Shown: positions 19,857 through 32,235, counted from the first letter of the stretch. The stretch is 64,000 nt of DNA from Adenophora triphylla var. japonica (GCA_022495995.1 JAFEMH010000165.1:914297-978296), one strand, 5' to 3'. The notes: generated by a model from the letters alone, not told the origin. Numbers and translations are program-made.

Positions 19857-21721
19857 TTAGCTATCTTCTTCTTCAAACTCCTCTTCTTCTTCATCTTCCT
19901 CCTGATCTCCTTCCCTATCACTTCCACCATCACTTGGGCCAGAATTGATGGTAGCACCTGCAGTAGCACCAGCTCCAGAAGTTGCAGCAGCAGCAGATCC
20001 TCCCCCTGTTTGGGAAGAAATTTCATCAATGAATGCATCAGTAGCCTACTTAAGCTTAGCCCATCCCTCAACAAGTCCTCCCATTGCACTTGACTGTTTG
20101 TGCAAAAAGTTGAGCACTGTTGCCTTTGGGATTGATGGACCAGTGTTGCCCAGAAGATTTATCATGTTGAACAGAATACTTGCAGCATCAGTTCCTGCAA
20201 AAGTATTAAGGGTAGTACTTGGGAAAGCACATGGGATATCATGTGAGATAGCACTAGGAAGAACAAAGGCAGTTTCATCAGATTTGTTCTAAGGAAGATC
20301 CTTTGTATACCTTTTACCCTTTTTCAGTTGTTGATCAATGGTATAATACTCAGGTTTAGAGGTGAAAACATCAGAGGCTTCAATGGGCAAGGATTGAAAC
20401 ACTAAAACTTTGAAGATTAAAGAAGGATAGGGGAAAAAGCTAATGTTCATTTCTTTCTTTCTACCCCATGAAGCTAAGTGTTTAAACAGTAATCTTCCAA
20501 TGTTAATCCTTAGGTTCTTACCCAATCTGTACAAAACATTCGCATGCTCCAAAATAACAATAGGTTCATTCGTAGTAAGGAGCCAATTGAAGATGCATAA
20601 TTTGTGAAGCACAGAATACAGAGAAGTAAGCCTAAAAGCATGAAGTTTCTCCTTTAAAGGCCAGGTTTGAAGTTTGTTGTGAGTGAGCAGTTTGACCATT
20701 TCATCCCTATTAACCCTAATGCTCTCATCATCTAAATTTGGGAGGCCTAAAACCTTGTTAATTAGGGCTGGAGTAAATGAATAAACTTTTCCCCTTACAA
20801 ATACCTTCCCAAATTTTTCAAAACCTTCATTATCCAAATGAGCATGCAGGTTAGCAAAGAAATTCCTCACAACACTTTCAACAAACACAGATTCATGATT
20901 ATTAGCTTTAAGAAAATTCCTGTCCTTTAAAAACTGAACCATTCCTTCCTTTTTTAACTGACCCTCATCAATGTGCTTTTCTTTTAACAATTTCTTACTC
21001 GAATTATTCAACCAAAACTCCATGTTTTCTTTCTTATAAAATTCCAAAGTAAGAAATGGTTTTCGAAAAGCCTTATCCTCTTCATTTCGACTAAGCTCAC
21101 CACCAGAATTATCACTAGAGGAACGAGTAGGAACAGAGGAGGGGGCAGGTGTTACCTCAGATGATATCCTCTTCTTGGTAGCACCTTTGGTAGCACTCAC
21201 AAAAGCTTTGCCTTTGCCCTTCATTTTCTGAAAGTCAGATAGAGTTTCCTCCTCATCACCATCCACCCAGGCATCAAAAGAGTCCACAGAAGGTTCCTTC
21301 TCTTTGTTGGCATCAAAATTCTCATCACTCACATGAGGTGAGGACACATCTAAGGAGCTTTCTGAGACTTCAACCGGATCAGAGGTGGTATTTGACGTAG
21401 CCTTGGGCCTGATTGACCTTATACGGTTGGAGGACCTCCTCTTCGCAACTTGAGGAGATAACTTGGATGTTGAAGCTTTCCTCTTCCTCTTCTCTTTTGA
21501 TTCGACTGGAATGAGATTGACCTTAGGAATGCCATGTTCGAATGAGGCTGTGGGGACAGAGGCTGGAACAATAGTCATTGTTGGAGGAGAAGAACTTGGT
21601 GTAATTATGGGAGAGGTTTCCGTGGCTACACGAGAAGCAACGGATGGGGCAATGCTTGTAGGGAGATGTCCATTTGGTCTGTGTGTGAGGGTTCGACATT
21701 GAATTTGGATGGAGACGCCAT
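19857..21721 (-). pseudogene. Sirevirus envelope-like ORF with putative plant transposon protein domain
   Basis: The likely start is the ATG at 21719-21721 (MASPSKFNVEP), shifted out of frame before the long open part that begins near 21578. The N-terminal third is basic and Ser-rich. The core has FLKDRNFLKANNHESVFVE, VFVRGKVYSFTPALINKVLGLP and YYTIDQQLKKGKRY, the pattern of the 'putative plant transposon protein' family found beside Sirevirus pol genes. In-frame TAGs at 20289-20291 and 20046-20048 interrupt a frame that otherwise runs to an acidic tail (EEDEEEEEFEEED) and a TAA at 19857-19859. No transmembrane segment or signal peptide was seen, so 'envelope-like' refers only to position. 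Confidence 0.72.
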
Positions 21722-22510
21722 TGTGATTTTATGAGAATTTTTTGGAATGGAATTGACCTAGGTTGGGAGAGAGATGAAGAAGACGCTGGAAAGAGGGTTA
21801 AATTGAGAGAGAGGGTAACGGTTAGAGAGATAAGTGGAGAGTTGGAGTGAAAATAGGAGAGAGAGATTAGATAGGGAACAAATAATTTAATTGATTTGAC
21901 AAGTTAAAAACCCTATCCCATCTAAAACCCTAAAAACCCTCACCATTATCCCTATCCACATATTTGAATTAAACCTTAACCACACATTTTTAATTAAATA
22001 AACCACTCACTTTTAAAACCCCAACAAACCAACATACACGGTTGTAAAAAATATTTATTTATTTTTTATTTTTATTAAGTAAAACGTAAAAAAAAATAAA
22101 AATTAAGTAAACAAAATATTTGTAACTATATCCGAAATTTATGAGGAAAAATTCAAAATAAATTAAGGTTAGTTACTCAATAAGGTTTACCCAAAGTAAA
22201 GGAAACTTGTTGAAGACGTTTTCAAAATCGTAAACTCTTTAATTAAAAAGACTTTCAGATTTTGAAAAATTAATCAACAATATTTCAAAAATAAGAAATA
22301 AAAAACTAATATAGCACACATTAATGAGTTAAGGCAATGATGGTAACACGTAGGATAACACATGTGATATAAATCCCCTTGATAAATATTTTCATTTTCA
22401 AGCACATCAAGCATAACAAGCTGAGCATTTTTCATGCACTTTAGGCATTATAAGCCTATATATTTTTTAAGTACATTGCTTGTTATAAAGGATCAATACA
22501 CTTCTTTAAA

Positions 22511-22701
22511 CAGGAAATCATCGTAGTAACGAGCTCCGTGCTTCGAGTTATATGTCAAGTGTAAAGATAAAGTGATTTACGCCTTTCAAGTAGGGTACAC
22601 TGTAGTAGCAAACTCCATATCCCTAATACTTAGCATAAACCACCTCATACATTCTCATTGGCAAGAGTACATCGTTTCAGCGAACACCGTGTCCCGAGCT
22701 A
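22511..22701 (-). other. Sirevirus copy of the conserved two-box module
   Basis: Boxes 1 and 2 (22585-22701) match the Athila-type element at 13378-13497. A third related box (CGTAGTAACGAGCTCCGTGC) lies at 22522-22541. The module is between pol and the envelope-like ORF, in non-coding sequence. The intervening AT-rich DNA (21722-22510 and 22702-22984) holds no recognised gene. Confidence 0.75.
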
Positions 22702-22984
22702 GAGAGAATAGAATGGAAATAAAATGCCTTTGCCTTTTATTTATCAAGAAGAAAAGATTAGTGACTTTATCACTTTAAGTAAATGAAGGGGAGTGATATC
22801 ACACATGATAACCTAAGTAATAACCTACAATAACAAAAAGGTCAGCATGTGCCACGGTTAGAACTATGCTAACCAGATTAAAAGAATATGAAATCATTTT
22901 TTTAAAATAAGCAGAAAAAAATACACTAATATACAAGTGTTACCGTGAGTGATAACATCACCTGAGTAGCACAGACAAACAAAC

Positions 22985-24228
22985 TCAGAGATTACAAAGA
23001 CCAATAGATCTTTTCAAACTAGAAAATCTCTTGTGGTCTAAGGCCTTGGTAAAGATATCAGCCAGTTGATACTTAGTATCAATATGATCTATATTAATTA
23101 GGCCTTTATCTACCATATCTCTTAGAAAATGATGACGTATATCTATGTGCTTAGTACGGGAATGTTGAACAGGGTTTTTTGAAATGTTGATAGCACTCAG
23201 GTTATCACAGTACATAGTCAAGGAATTACTCTCTAGGCCATAATCATCTAGCATATGTTTTAGCCAAATAAGTTGTGAGCAACAACTACCAGCTGCAACA
23301 TACTCAGACTCAGCCGTGGACAGAGAGACACAATTTTGTTTACGACTATACCATGAAACAAAATTGTTACCCAAGTAAAAACACCCCCCACTAGTACTCT
23401 TCCTATCATCCATATCCCCCGCCCAATCCGAGTCGCTAAAGCCTACCAAATTGGTATTAGTATCCTTACTAAACCAAATCCCTAATTCACTTGTTCCCGA
23501 AACATATTTAAGTATCTTTTTGACAGAATTAAGGTGGGAGACATTAGGATTGGCTTGATAACGTGCACAAATGCACACACTAAACATGATATCAGGACGA
23601 CTAGAAGTGAGATATAGAAGGCTACCTATCATAGAACGATATAAAGTAGGATCAACATCCTCACCTACTTGGTCTCTACAAAGTTTAAGAGAAGAACACA
23701 TAGGGATTTTTGAACTATTTTCTCCTTCCAACCCAAACCGTTTCACTAAGCTCTTTGCATACTTGCTTTGTGAAATGAATATCCCTTCATTTGATTGTTT
23801 CACCTGCAAGCCTAGAAAGAATGTTAACTCACCAATCTTGCTCATTTCAAATGTTGATGTCATAGCCTCTACAAAATCTTTTAAACATGTTTGAGAAGTA
23901 GAGCCATAGCTTCACCTCTTGTAAAACCATATTCAAGTAAGAAAGAGGTTAAGCGACCATACCATGCATGTGGAGCTTGTTTCAAGTCATATACGGCTTT
24001 ATCAAGTCTATATACGTGGTTTGGTAGATGAGGATCTTCAAATCCTTTTGGTTGTTCAACAAAAATTTCTTCATTTAAATAACCATTTAAAAAGGCAGCT
24101 TTAACATCCATTTGAAACAAGGTAATTTTTAGACAACACGCTATAGCCAAGAGGAGTCTTATGGATTCTATTCTAGCAACGGGAGCAAAGGTCTCATCAA
24201 AGTCAACACCTTCAATTTGGGTGTAACC
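22985..24228 (-). pseudogene. Sirevirus reverse transcriptase and RNase H
   Basis: The RT part has FDETFAPVARIESIRLLLAIA, QMDVKAAFLNGYLNEEI and DLKQAPHAWY. It then breaks after GFTRGEA and resumes at MTSTFEMSKIGELTFFLGLQVKQ. The stretch that should hold the catalytic YVDD is missing, replaced by a short out-of-frame join near 23890. RNase H follows intact by eye: GFSDSDWAGDMDDRKSTSGG, STAESEYVAAG, MYCDNLSAI and RTKHIDIRHHFLRD. The frame also begins after an in-frame TAA at 24226-24228 that replaces the codon after RLVA. The enzyme cannot be active. Confidence 0.9.
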
Positions 24229-26139
24229 TTAAGCTACGAGACGAGCTTTGTTCCTTACAATATTTCCTTGCTCGTCAGATTTATTTTTGAAAATCCATTT
24301 TGTACCAATTACATTAGTGTTAATGGGACGTGGTACTAAACACCAAACTTCATTACAAGCAAATTGTTCAAGTTCCTCTTGCATGGCATGTATCCAAAAA
24401 TTATCTTTTAAAGCTTCAGAAATATTTTTAGGTTCTAAAGAGGAAACAAAACAGGAATATTTTACCTTGTGGTATGTGGTGGACATGCACACATACCTCA
24501 CCATTTCACGATTACTAAAGGGTTCATTAATCCTTGTTCGTACCCCTTCACTTGCTTCTCCAATAATCTGAGATGAAGGATGATCCCTTCTGATCCTAGC
24601 TGGTGGATCCCTTTTCAGATCTTCATCCACATGAGCATCATCATCAGACTGTTCATCTTTTTCTCTTGCTCGACTGGTCTTAGGTGATACCGGAGATGCT
24701 ATCCTTTCAGTGGAAACACTTTGGTCAGCACCTGGGGTATCACTTGCTTGATTTAGATCTTCCAGCTCTTCCAGCAATATCAATAGAGATTCCTGCACTC
24801 CATCACCTGTAACACTTCCTAAGTCATCAAAAACAACATTAATTGATTCCTGAATGGTTTTTAACCTAAGGTTATAAACCCTATATGCTCGACTATCCTG
24901 AGCATACCCAAGAAATATAGCCTTATCACTTTTAGAGTCAAATTTAGCTAAGTAATCCCGATCATTTAGAACAAAACACACATATCCAAATGTATGAAAA
25001 TAATGAACTTTTGGTATCCTACCATTCAAAATTTCATAAGGTGTCATTCTAGTACCAGGTCTTAGAAAAACTCTATTGACAGTGTGACAAGCTGTGTTTA
25101 AAGCCTCAACCCAAAATCTTTTTAAAATTCTTTTTGAGAACAACATCACACGTGCCATTTCAAGTAAGGTCCTATTTTTTCTTTCAGCCACCCCATTTTG
25201 TTGAGGTGTTTTAGGAGCAAAAAACTCATGTTTAATTCCTTTTAATTCACAAAAAGTAAAAAACAATGAATTATCAAACTTTGTTCCATGATCAGACCTT
25301 ATTCGCATGATAAGAGCACAAAACATGTTTTTGATTTTAGCATGTAAGATCTTAAACTTTTCAAAAGTTTTTGATTTTTCTTTCAAAAAATATACCCAAG
25401 TAAATCTAGAAAAATCATCAACTACGACAAAAGTATATCTCTTACCTCCTAAACTGTCTACCTCAACTGGACCCATTAAATCCATATGCATCAATTGAAA
25501 ATAGTGAGTTGTCCCAGAATACTCCTCATTATGTTGGGTAGCACTATGGGCAGCATGTGTCTGTTTACCTTTGAGACAATCTTCACATATGATTTTCTTA
25601 CTTATGTCCAGACTAGGTATACCACTTATAGCTTCAGCCTTAATGAGTTTCACAATGCTTCGAAAATGGACATGACCCAACTTTTGATGCCACAAGGTAG
25701 AATCATCAACTCTCACAGAATGACACACTTGTTTATCCTCAACAAGATAACCGTTATTACTTGACCTAGTACCAGTCATAACATAGTTATTGGTACAATA
25801 AAAAACTTCACAAGTGTTTTTATTGAATTTCACTTCAAGATTGTCATCACAAAGTTGGCTAATACTAATTAAATTAGTTACAAGTCCATCAACATGCAAA
25901 ACATTTTTCAAAGCAGGAAATCCAGGTACATTTAAAATCCCTTTTCCTACTATATTACTCTTGCCACCACCATCATATGTTACACTACCACCTTGAATAG
26001 GTTCATATTCTTTCAAAAACGTTTTTGTTCCTGTCTTGTGACGTGAACAACCACTATCAAAATACCATGAACCTTCAACATTAGTTTTTAAGGCAGTGTA
26101 CACAACATCACATATCAGGTTAGACTTAGGTTTCCACAC
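24229..26139 (-). pseudogene. Sirevirus protease, integrase and start of RT
   Basis: A 636-codon open frame. The retropepsin site is seen as WYFDSGCSRH near its start. The GAG-pre-integrase zinc module is LWHQKLGHVHFRSI ... CEDCLKGKQ. The integrase core has MDLMGPVEVDS, the second Asp in RIRSDHGTKFDN and Glu in QQNGVAERKNR, all three catalytic residues. The copia-specific GYVCFVLNDRDYLAKFDSKS motif follows, then an acidic linker and the RT N-terminus ending RLVA before a TAA. Upstream it is separated from gag by an in-frame TAG near 26161-26163. Confidence 0.88.
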
Positions 26140-26163
26140 TTTCCTACTTTGATAATTTCTCTT

Positions 26164-27979
26164 CTAACAGTAGATGATATCTGACGTGCTCGGCAACACT
26201 TCAGGTATCACAGAGGAACTGGACTGTTTCTTTAAAAGAGTTTTACAATCATTTTTCAAATGTCCAGTAGAGTAACAGTAGTTACATATTTTCACCTTGT
26301 CTATTGACTTATCAGAAGACAATAGTTCGACATGGTCTCTTTCTTTAACAAAAGCTAACTTATCTTCCTTATTAGCCAAAGTAGATGTAATAGCGTTTAA
26401 GGACTCTTGAAAACCCATACCTGCCTTGAGTGATTTGCTCAACCCAAGAATTGCATCCAACTTGGAAGAACCCGTGTTGAGTTTCTTAAATGTGGCCTCG
26501 TCTAGAGTAAGCTTGGCCTTGACTTTGTCCAGCTCCACATCCTTCTTTGTGAGTTGATCTTCCAATCTAGTCAAGCCATCAGTTAGGTCTTGAACCTCTT
26601 TGGACAGAGAAACCACCTTCTTGTTCTCTTTCTTCCATTCGTCCACCAATTCTTTGCAAAGGTTCTGAAGACCACAAATGAGTTCATCCTTGCTGAACTC
26701 CTTACTTTGTTCACCCTCTTGTGAACTACCTGCATCCATGTTAACAGAACCCATAAAACAAACAAAATTTATCAAATTAAAATTTGTATACCTGTTGGAT
26801 GATATCTCAGGTGCTATCCTACTTTGGATATCACCTGAGGTATCAGTGATAGAATCCGAGTCACAATTTGTGACCACCATTGCTGTTTGATCTGAATCTT
26901 CAGATTGATTGGTCTCCTCATCCTCATTGTCACTGAGTGAAACCCAGAGGTTCTTTCCCATCTTCCTTAGAGTGTTAGGACACTCGCTTGAGTAATGACC
27001 CCATCCAGAGCATGCATGACATTGGATTGATTCAAGGTATTTCAGATCAGATCTAGATTGATCTGATGATGCTCTCCTTATGGGACCACCTTTCTGAGTA
27101 GATGGAAATGTCCTCTTTGGCATTGAATTGTACACCTTGGTTTGTTGCTCTTTAGCCTTCACCTGCACATTTTCTTTGTTAAACTTTCTTAACATAGAGT
27201 TATATTTCCTAGCAAGTAAGGCAACACTAGCTCTTCCCCTAATTCCTCAAAAATTTTGTCCTCTTCATCAGTTGAAAAACTAGAGGATTGAACTTTTAAA
27301 GCAACACTCTTGCATTTAGAATCTTCACTTTGCTCAGCAAGGTTTGACTCAAAAATTTTTAAAATGCTCATTAAGGAATTGATGTCATAGTAGAAAGGTT
27401 GTGAGCCTCTTCTATAGATGAAACCTTTATATTAAAACACTCAGGGAGAGTTCTAATAGCCTTTGAAACCAATTGTTTATTTGTAAAAGGTTCACCCAAA
27501 AGTTGACACTCATTAGCAATATCAAACAATTTTTCAAAATACGAGGAAATGGTATCATTTTCACCCATTCTCAACCTTTCAAATTTGCTAGTAAGACCTC
27601 TAAGTTTGTTTTCACGCACACTAGAATCACCTTCACAAAACATTTGTAAAATATCCCAAGCTTCTTTAGCTGTGGAACTGTTTTGATCAAGTTTAAAAAT
27701 GTGCATGTCAACCCACTCAAAAATAGCATTAAGAGCTTTCTCATTATAGCTAGCTAGGGTGATCTCTTTATTAGTCCACTCGGTGTCAGGTTTAACCTGG
27801 ATATCACCATCCTCATCTGGAGGTAAAACTAAAAGAAAGTACCCATTAAATATAGATCGCCAAGCTCGAAGATGAATTGATTTGATATGCGAGCGAAGAC
27901 GGATCTTCTAATATGCATAATTCGAACCATCTAAAACAGGAAGACATTTTTGATTTGGATTTGCAGGATCATAAGCCAT
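26164..27979 (-). pseudogene. Sirevirus gag
   Basis: Starts at ATG 27977-27979 (MAYDPANPNQ), 38 bp inside the primer site. It has a UBN2-type capsid region (AKEAWDILQMFCEGD) and a zinc knuckle CHACSGWGHYSSEC near the middle. An acidic Ser-rich stretch and a long coiled coil follow (about 26350-26640, VVSLSKEVQDLTDGLTRLEDQ), then a second knuckle CNYCYSTGHLKNDC and a TAG stop. Breaks: TAG at 27908-27910, shared with the left copy, and frameshifts near 27370 and 27230. Gag would form the particle and bind the element RNA. Confidence 0.85.
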
Positions 27980-28017
27980 GACACCTAGACCAAGCACTTA
28001 GTATCGTCAAGTGACCT

Positions 28018-28029
28018 GCTCTGATACCA
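28018..28029 (-). other. Sirevirus primer-binding site (right copy)
   Basis: The minus strand reads TGGTATCAGAGC (initiator tRNA-Met), 2 bp from the LTR end at 28032. Confidence 0.9.
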
Positions 28030-28031
28030 AT

Positions 28032-28237
28032 TGAAATTGTCACGGCCAGAATCACAAGTGATATCCAAGGTGATAACAGCACCAACGATAGCACTTGGGA
28101 TAACACACACACACTTCGAAAATAAAACAATTTTGTAAAAGAGATTGCAGCGGAATAAAAACACCAAAATTGTTTTTCTCAAGTTATATAAATATAACTT
28201 GAGAGTGCCTCTTAGGCAAGACTTTATAATCACTATA
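28032..28237 (-). repeat. Truncated Sirevirus 5' LTR
   Basis: Matches 10843-11048 almost base for base and stops after ATAATCACTATA, where the two copies diverge abruptly. Confidence 0.88.
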
Positions 28238-28475
28238 TCTAAAAAAAATACATAAACAACTACAAATAAGGAAAATAGACAAACAACTCAGTTGCGTGAT
28301 ATCAAGATATTAGAACATACGGTTCTTGTATCGGTTGTTTCGTTCATCTCTGTGAAGAATTTATGTGCTTGTTGAATTACACTGCAATAAAGGATTTAAA
28401 TCATCATAAAAACCTTCATGTTAGGAATACATCACTTCAAAACTATATTAAAGAAGACGCTTTCATGACAAAATT
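28238..28475. other. Unassigned sequence
   Basis: AT-rich, with no frame or repeat recognised. It lies between the broken Sirevirus LTR and the hAT-like end. Confidence 0.4.
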
Positions 28476-28647
28476 TCATTTATTGGCTTGGCCCGAATTA
28501 GCCCGCCTGGCCCACCAAATCAAGGTAGGTTGGGTTGACATATTTCCAGCCCGCCAGAAATTTGGCCCGGCCCGCCCCGCCCCGTTTAGTGGCGGGTTTT
28601 GGTGGGTTAGGCCCGCCCCGCCCTGCCAGCCCGTATTGACAGCTCTA
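28476..28647. mobile_element. hAT-like DNA transposon terminus (remnant)
   Basis: The minus strand begins TAGAGCTGTCAATACGGGC and runs into GGGCGGGGCGGGCC repeats, the composition I associate with plant hAT ends. It sits exactly where the chromovirus frame (SAKKIG) stops. The opposite terminus and an 8-bp duplication were not found, so it is truncated or very short. Confidence 0.55.
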
Positions 28648-29620
28648 CCCAATCTTCTTTGCTGACAACTTGTTGTAGGTGCCACTCGAAAAGCGCTCGT
28701 TAGTCAAACATCCCATACAAAATCACCAACCTAGAACTCTACTTGTCGACGCTTCAAGTCAGCAGCCTGTTTGTACTTTGTATTTGCTGCTTCCAAGTTG
28801 TCACGAACCTGAGTGTGAACCTCCTATAACACTGAAATCAAATCGACTGATCTACTATGTACCTTCGATGCGCTTGGCAGTGTGATGAAATCCAGTGGTC
28901 CCCTTGGCTGAATAATGTACACTACCAAAAACGGACTAAAACCCGTGCTTTGGTTATGGCGTGATTATGAGCGAACACTGCCTAACACAACTTCTGATCC
29001 CAGGCCTTGACATGCTCTCCAACAAGACACCTCAGCAGATTACCCAATGACCTATTCACCAACTCCGTCTGACCAACTGTCTGGGGATGATAAGCACTAC
29101 TGAAATTGAGTTTTGTATTAGCCATCTTCCACAAGCTGCGCCAAAAGTGACTCAAGAACCGGGTGTCCCTATTTGAAACTATTAAAGACGGAAGTCCATG
29201 CAAACGATATACCTCCCAAAAAAAATAATTGTGCCACATTAACTGCATCTACCATCTTCTTGCAAGGAATAAAATGAGCCATTTTTTAGAACCTAACGAC
29301 CACCACGAAGATAGAGTCATTACCTCGCTGAGTTCTAGGCAACCCCAAAACAAAATCCATGTAGATCTCAACCCATGGCTAAGTTGGGACTGGTAGAAGC
29401 ATATATAATCCGACATTAGTACTGGCGGCCCCCTTAGCCATATGACATGTTCTGCATCACTGTACAAACTTCTCCACCTCTTTTCGCATACTCGGCCAAA
29501 TATAAGAAGACTGCACCAACTGCAAGGTACGATCCCTACCAACATGTCCCTCACCGTGAAGCTCTCGTATAATCTGTAAACTGAGACTACAATCAGGGAT
29601 ACGCAACTAATTACCTATAA
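28648..29620 (-). pseudogene. Chromovirus integrase remnant
   Basis: The zinc module is recognisable (ELHGEGHVGRDRTLQ ... CRTCH). The catalytic core is seen as [34 protein letters not shown] and HPQTVGQTELVNRSLG, then a C-terminal ERFSSGTYNKLSAKKIG ending at the hAT-like sequence. Frames change several times (near 29248, 29450 and 28980) and stops are frequent. In the second catalytic region SDRD has become SNRD. Confidence 0.82.
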
Positions 29621-30800
29621 ACAAAAACCCATCGTGAAGGAGGAATCCAGATTGCCGCCCATTCTGAATGTCATTTCTAATTGCAAAAAAGTAGGGATCT
29701 GTAGCTAACATTTCCTGAAAGAAGTCAAACTCGGGTACTGTCACGCGCATGTTGACAAGCAACCCACGCCTACGACTCGGCACATCAGCAACCTTATTAG
29801 TAACCCCCACCTTATGATTGACCACAAAAGTGAACTGCTCAAGAAAAGCTACCCAACGGGCATGTCGCAGAGATATCTTGTCATGACTGTGTAAATGGCA
29901 CAAAGAATCATGGTCCATAAACAGAATGAACTCCCTCTGAAACAGATAATGTCTCCATGGTATCACTGCTTGAACAACTGCATAGAATTCCATGTCATAT
30001 GTATTATACCTCAATTTGGCCCCCGACAGCTTCTCACTAAAATACGCAACTGGTCTGCCGTTCTGGCTAAGGACAACCCCAATTCCGACCTTCGAAGCAT
30101 CAGTGTGCAACTCGAATGGTAAGGAAAATTCAGGAAAGATCAAGATGGGTGCAGTGGTTAAACTCTCCTTGATATGCTGAAATGCTAACTCTGCTTCATC
30201 CGTCCACGAGAATCGAGAGCCCTTCATACAATCTGTAATCGGTGCCGTAGTAATACCGAAGTGGGGAATAAAACGCCGATAAAAGGAAGCCAACCCATGA
30301 AAACTGTGAACCTCTATTGTTGTCATTGGTCGGAGCCACTGCTGGACTGTTATAATCTTAGCATCATCAACCTGTAACCCCTCTCTAAAAATAACATACC
30401 CTAGGAATAACACATGAGGCACCATAAAATCACACTTCTTTGTTGCTGCATAAAAATCTTCCTTCTGAAGCACCGAAAGTACCTATCGTACATGCTAAAG
30501 GTGCTCCTCCTGGTTTTTGTTATAAATCAGTATATGTCATCAAAATACATTACCACAAAGGACCCGATAAATGGTCGTAACGTCTTATTCATCACCCTCA
30601 TAAATGTGCTTAGAGAATTAGACAACCCGAAAGGCATCACTAACCACTCATATAACCCCTCCCGAGTTTTAAATGTTGTCTTCCATTCGTCACCCGGCCT
30701 GACTCGAATCTGATAATAACCACTCTTCAAATCCAGTTTGGTAAAACAATAGCTCCACTAATTTGCTCAAGCAAGTCATCGAGACTCGGAATCGCTATAC
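29607..30800 (-). pseudogene. Chromovirus reverse transcriptase and RNase H remnant
   Basis: RT motifs include [32 protein letters not shown] and VVMYFDDIY (the expected YVDD reads YFDD). Then come LFLGYVIFREGLQVD, FHGLASFYRRFIPHF and RNase H motifs FELHTDASKVGIGVVL and YNTYDMEFYAVV. Frames are broken near 30475-30530 and before 30730. Confidence 0.85.
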
Positions 30801-31029
30801 CGCCCAGTTATCTAGTTAATGGCCCTGCTATCCACACACATATGCCAAGAACCATCCTGCTTCAATGTCAGTATCGTTGGAATGGCACATAGGCTCATAC
30901 TCTCTCTGATGTGCCTATTTTCTAGAAAATCCTCGGCCTGCCTTCGCAGCTCCTCTTGTTCCTTAGGGCTCATCCGATAATGCGAGCCTATTAGGAAGAC
31001 TTGCCCCCGAAACGAGATTCTATGTGATG

Positions 31030-31640
31030 CTAAATCTCACGAAGGAATGGTAGTCCTGCAGGTAGCTCATCAAGAAATACACTACTAAACTCCTGTAACA
31101 AGGCAACTACTACCTCCGGAACATGGACCAAATCACCCACTATTTTCCCGATCAGCACGAACACCATGTCTGACCCCTGTAACTTGTTTTTGAACTGTGC
31201 CCAAGACAAACATCTCAGATTTGAACCAATCACCACTAATTTATCAACAGGTTTGTTAGGCACTAACACAATTTTTATATGCTAAAAAAGTTGGTTGTAT
31301 GTGTTGTTCCGTCCATCATGTGTCACATGTCTATCAAACTGCAAGGTCTACCTAAAAATAAATGGCTAGCATCCATACCTACAACATCACACCAAATTTC
31401 ATATCTATATGTTGACCCAACAAAGAAAGAAACAAGAGCACGTTTAGATACAATTACCTCACCACCTTTTTTAGCCAAGCCAGTTTATACGGTTTGGGAT
31501 GTTTTTCTGATGGAATATTCAGCTTCTGTACTGTCTCCTTTGCAATTATATTTTCACAGCTACCAGAATCGATGACAAAGCGACACATCTTCCCCCAAAC
31601 ACCATTTTTCCTGGAACGTACGAGAATCTGATAACAAGTA
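31030..31640 (-). pseudogene. Chromovirus protease and protease-RT linker
   Basis: The minus strand encodes FVIDSGSCENIIA (catalytic D-S-G at about 31562-31576), then EVIVSKRALVSF and GMDASHLFLGRPC, ending in stops. A second frame (31030-31269) has VVALLQEFSSVFLDELPAGLP, the standard entry to RT. Gag was not found upstream. Confidence 0.72.
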
Positions 31641-32235
31641 ACGTAGCAAAAGACTTAAGTATAAAATTGATTACTGTTGAATCACTTGGTTTATAGTAAT
31701 TGATCTTCAACCTTCGTTGTCTCTAAAAAGTACCGAAAATTGGAAATAAAATGCAATATCAAACAGCAAAACTGCCTTCAAAACCCTAAAAACATAGTAT
31801 TTATATGTCTCAAAACCCTAAAATGAAAATAACCCTAATAAAGTAAAAAATACAAAAATACCCCAAAAACTGATAAAAGTGCAGAAGCCCGTATGATTGC
31901 CAAGATTCAGGCTTTATAACATAAAACACTTGTGTCATGGGGCTATGCCCCTTGACTTTTGTCCGACTGGAAAACAGCGTCGAGCCATTTTGCATTGAAT
32001 TAGTTCATAGCATAGTGTTGCACAAGCTATAAGAGACCAAACTAGCCGCTAAACACAAATTCATCTCAAGTAGTCGGACATAAGATGAAAAAAGCACAAA
32101 TACTTGGTTAGTCAAATATATGTATATCTTAAAAATTGATTAATCCCAATCATAAAAGCATTATTGAGTACCACTAATTTTAACTTTACTAATTAGAATT
32201 TTATATTTATCATTAGGATCCCCTTAAGTGCTAGT
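31641..32235. other. Unassigned sequence
   Basis: AT-rich DNA with no convincing frame. It may hold the unrecognisable gag end of the chromovirus. Confidence 0.3.

Larger units (their letters stand above)
19401..28237 (-). mobile_element. Sirevirus-type Ty1/copia retrotransposon with envelope-like ORF
   Basis: Minus-strand order is truncated 5' LTR (28032-28237), Met primer site, gag, protease-integrase-RT-RNase H, an extra ORF, polypurine tract and the 3' LTR described above. The gag has the Sirevirus-style zinc knuckle plus an acidic serine-rich stretch, and an extra ORF lies between pol and the 3' LTR, as in Sireviruses. Every ORF is broken, and the RT catalytic motif is deleted. The 5' LTR ends abruptly at 28237. 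Confidence 0.85.
28648..31640 (-). mobile_element. Decayed chromovirus (Ty3/gypsy)
   Basis: Minus-strand protease, RT, RNase H and integrase remnants in the order of a Ty3/gypsy element, with chromovirus-type motifs. No LTR, gag or chromodomain was seen. It is the most eroded gypsy copy in the window, so probably among the oldest. Confidence 0.8.

Noticed and set aside
26161..26163. TAG between Sirevirus gag and pol as programmed stop-codon readthrough
   Set aside because: The other in-frame stops nearby (27908, 24226) are plain mutations, and no readthrough context could be established; treated as decay.
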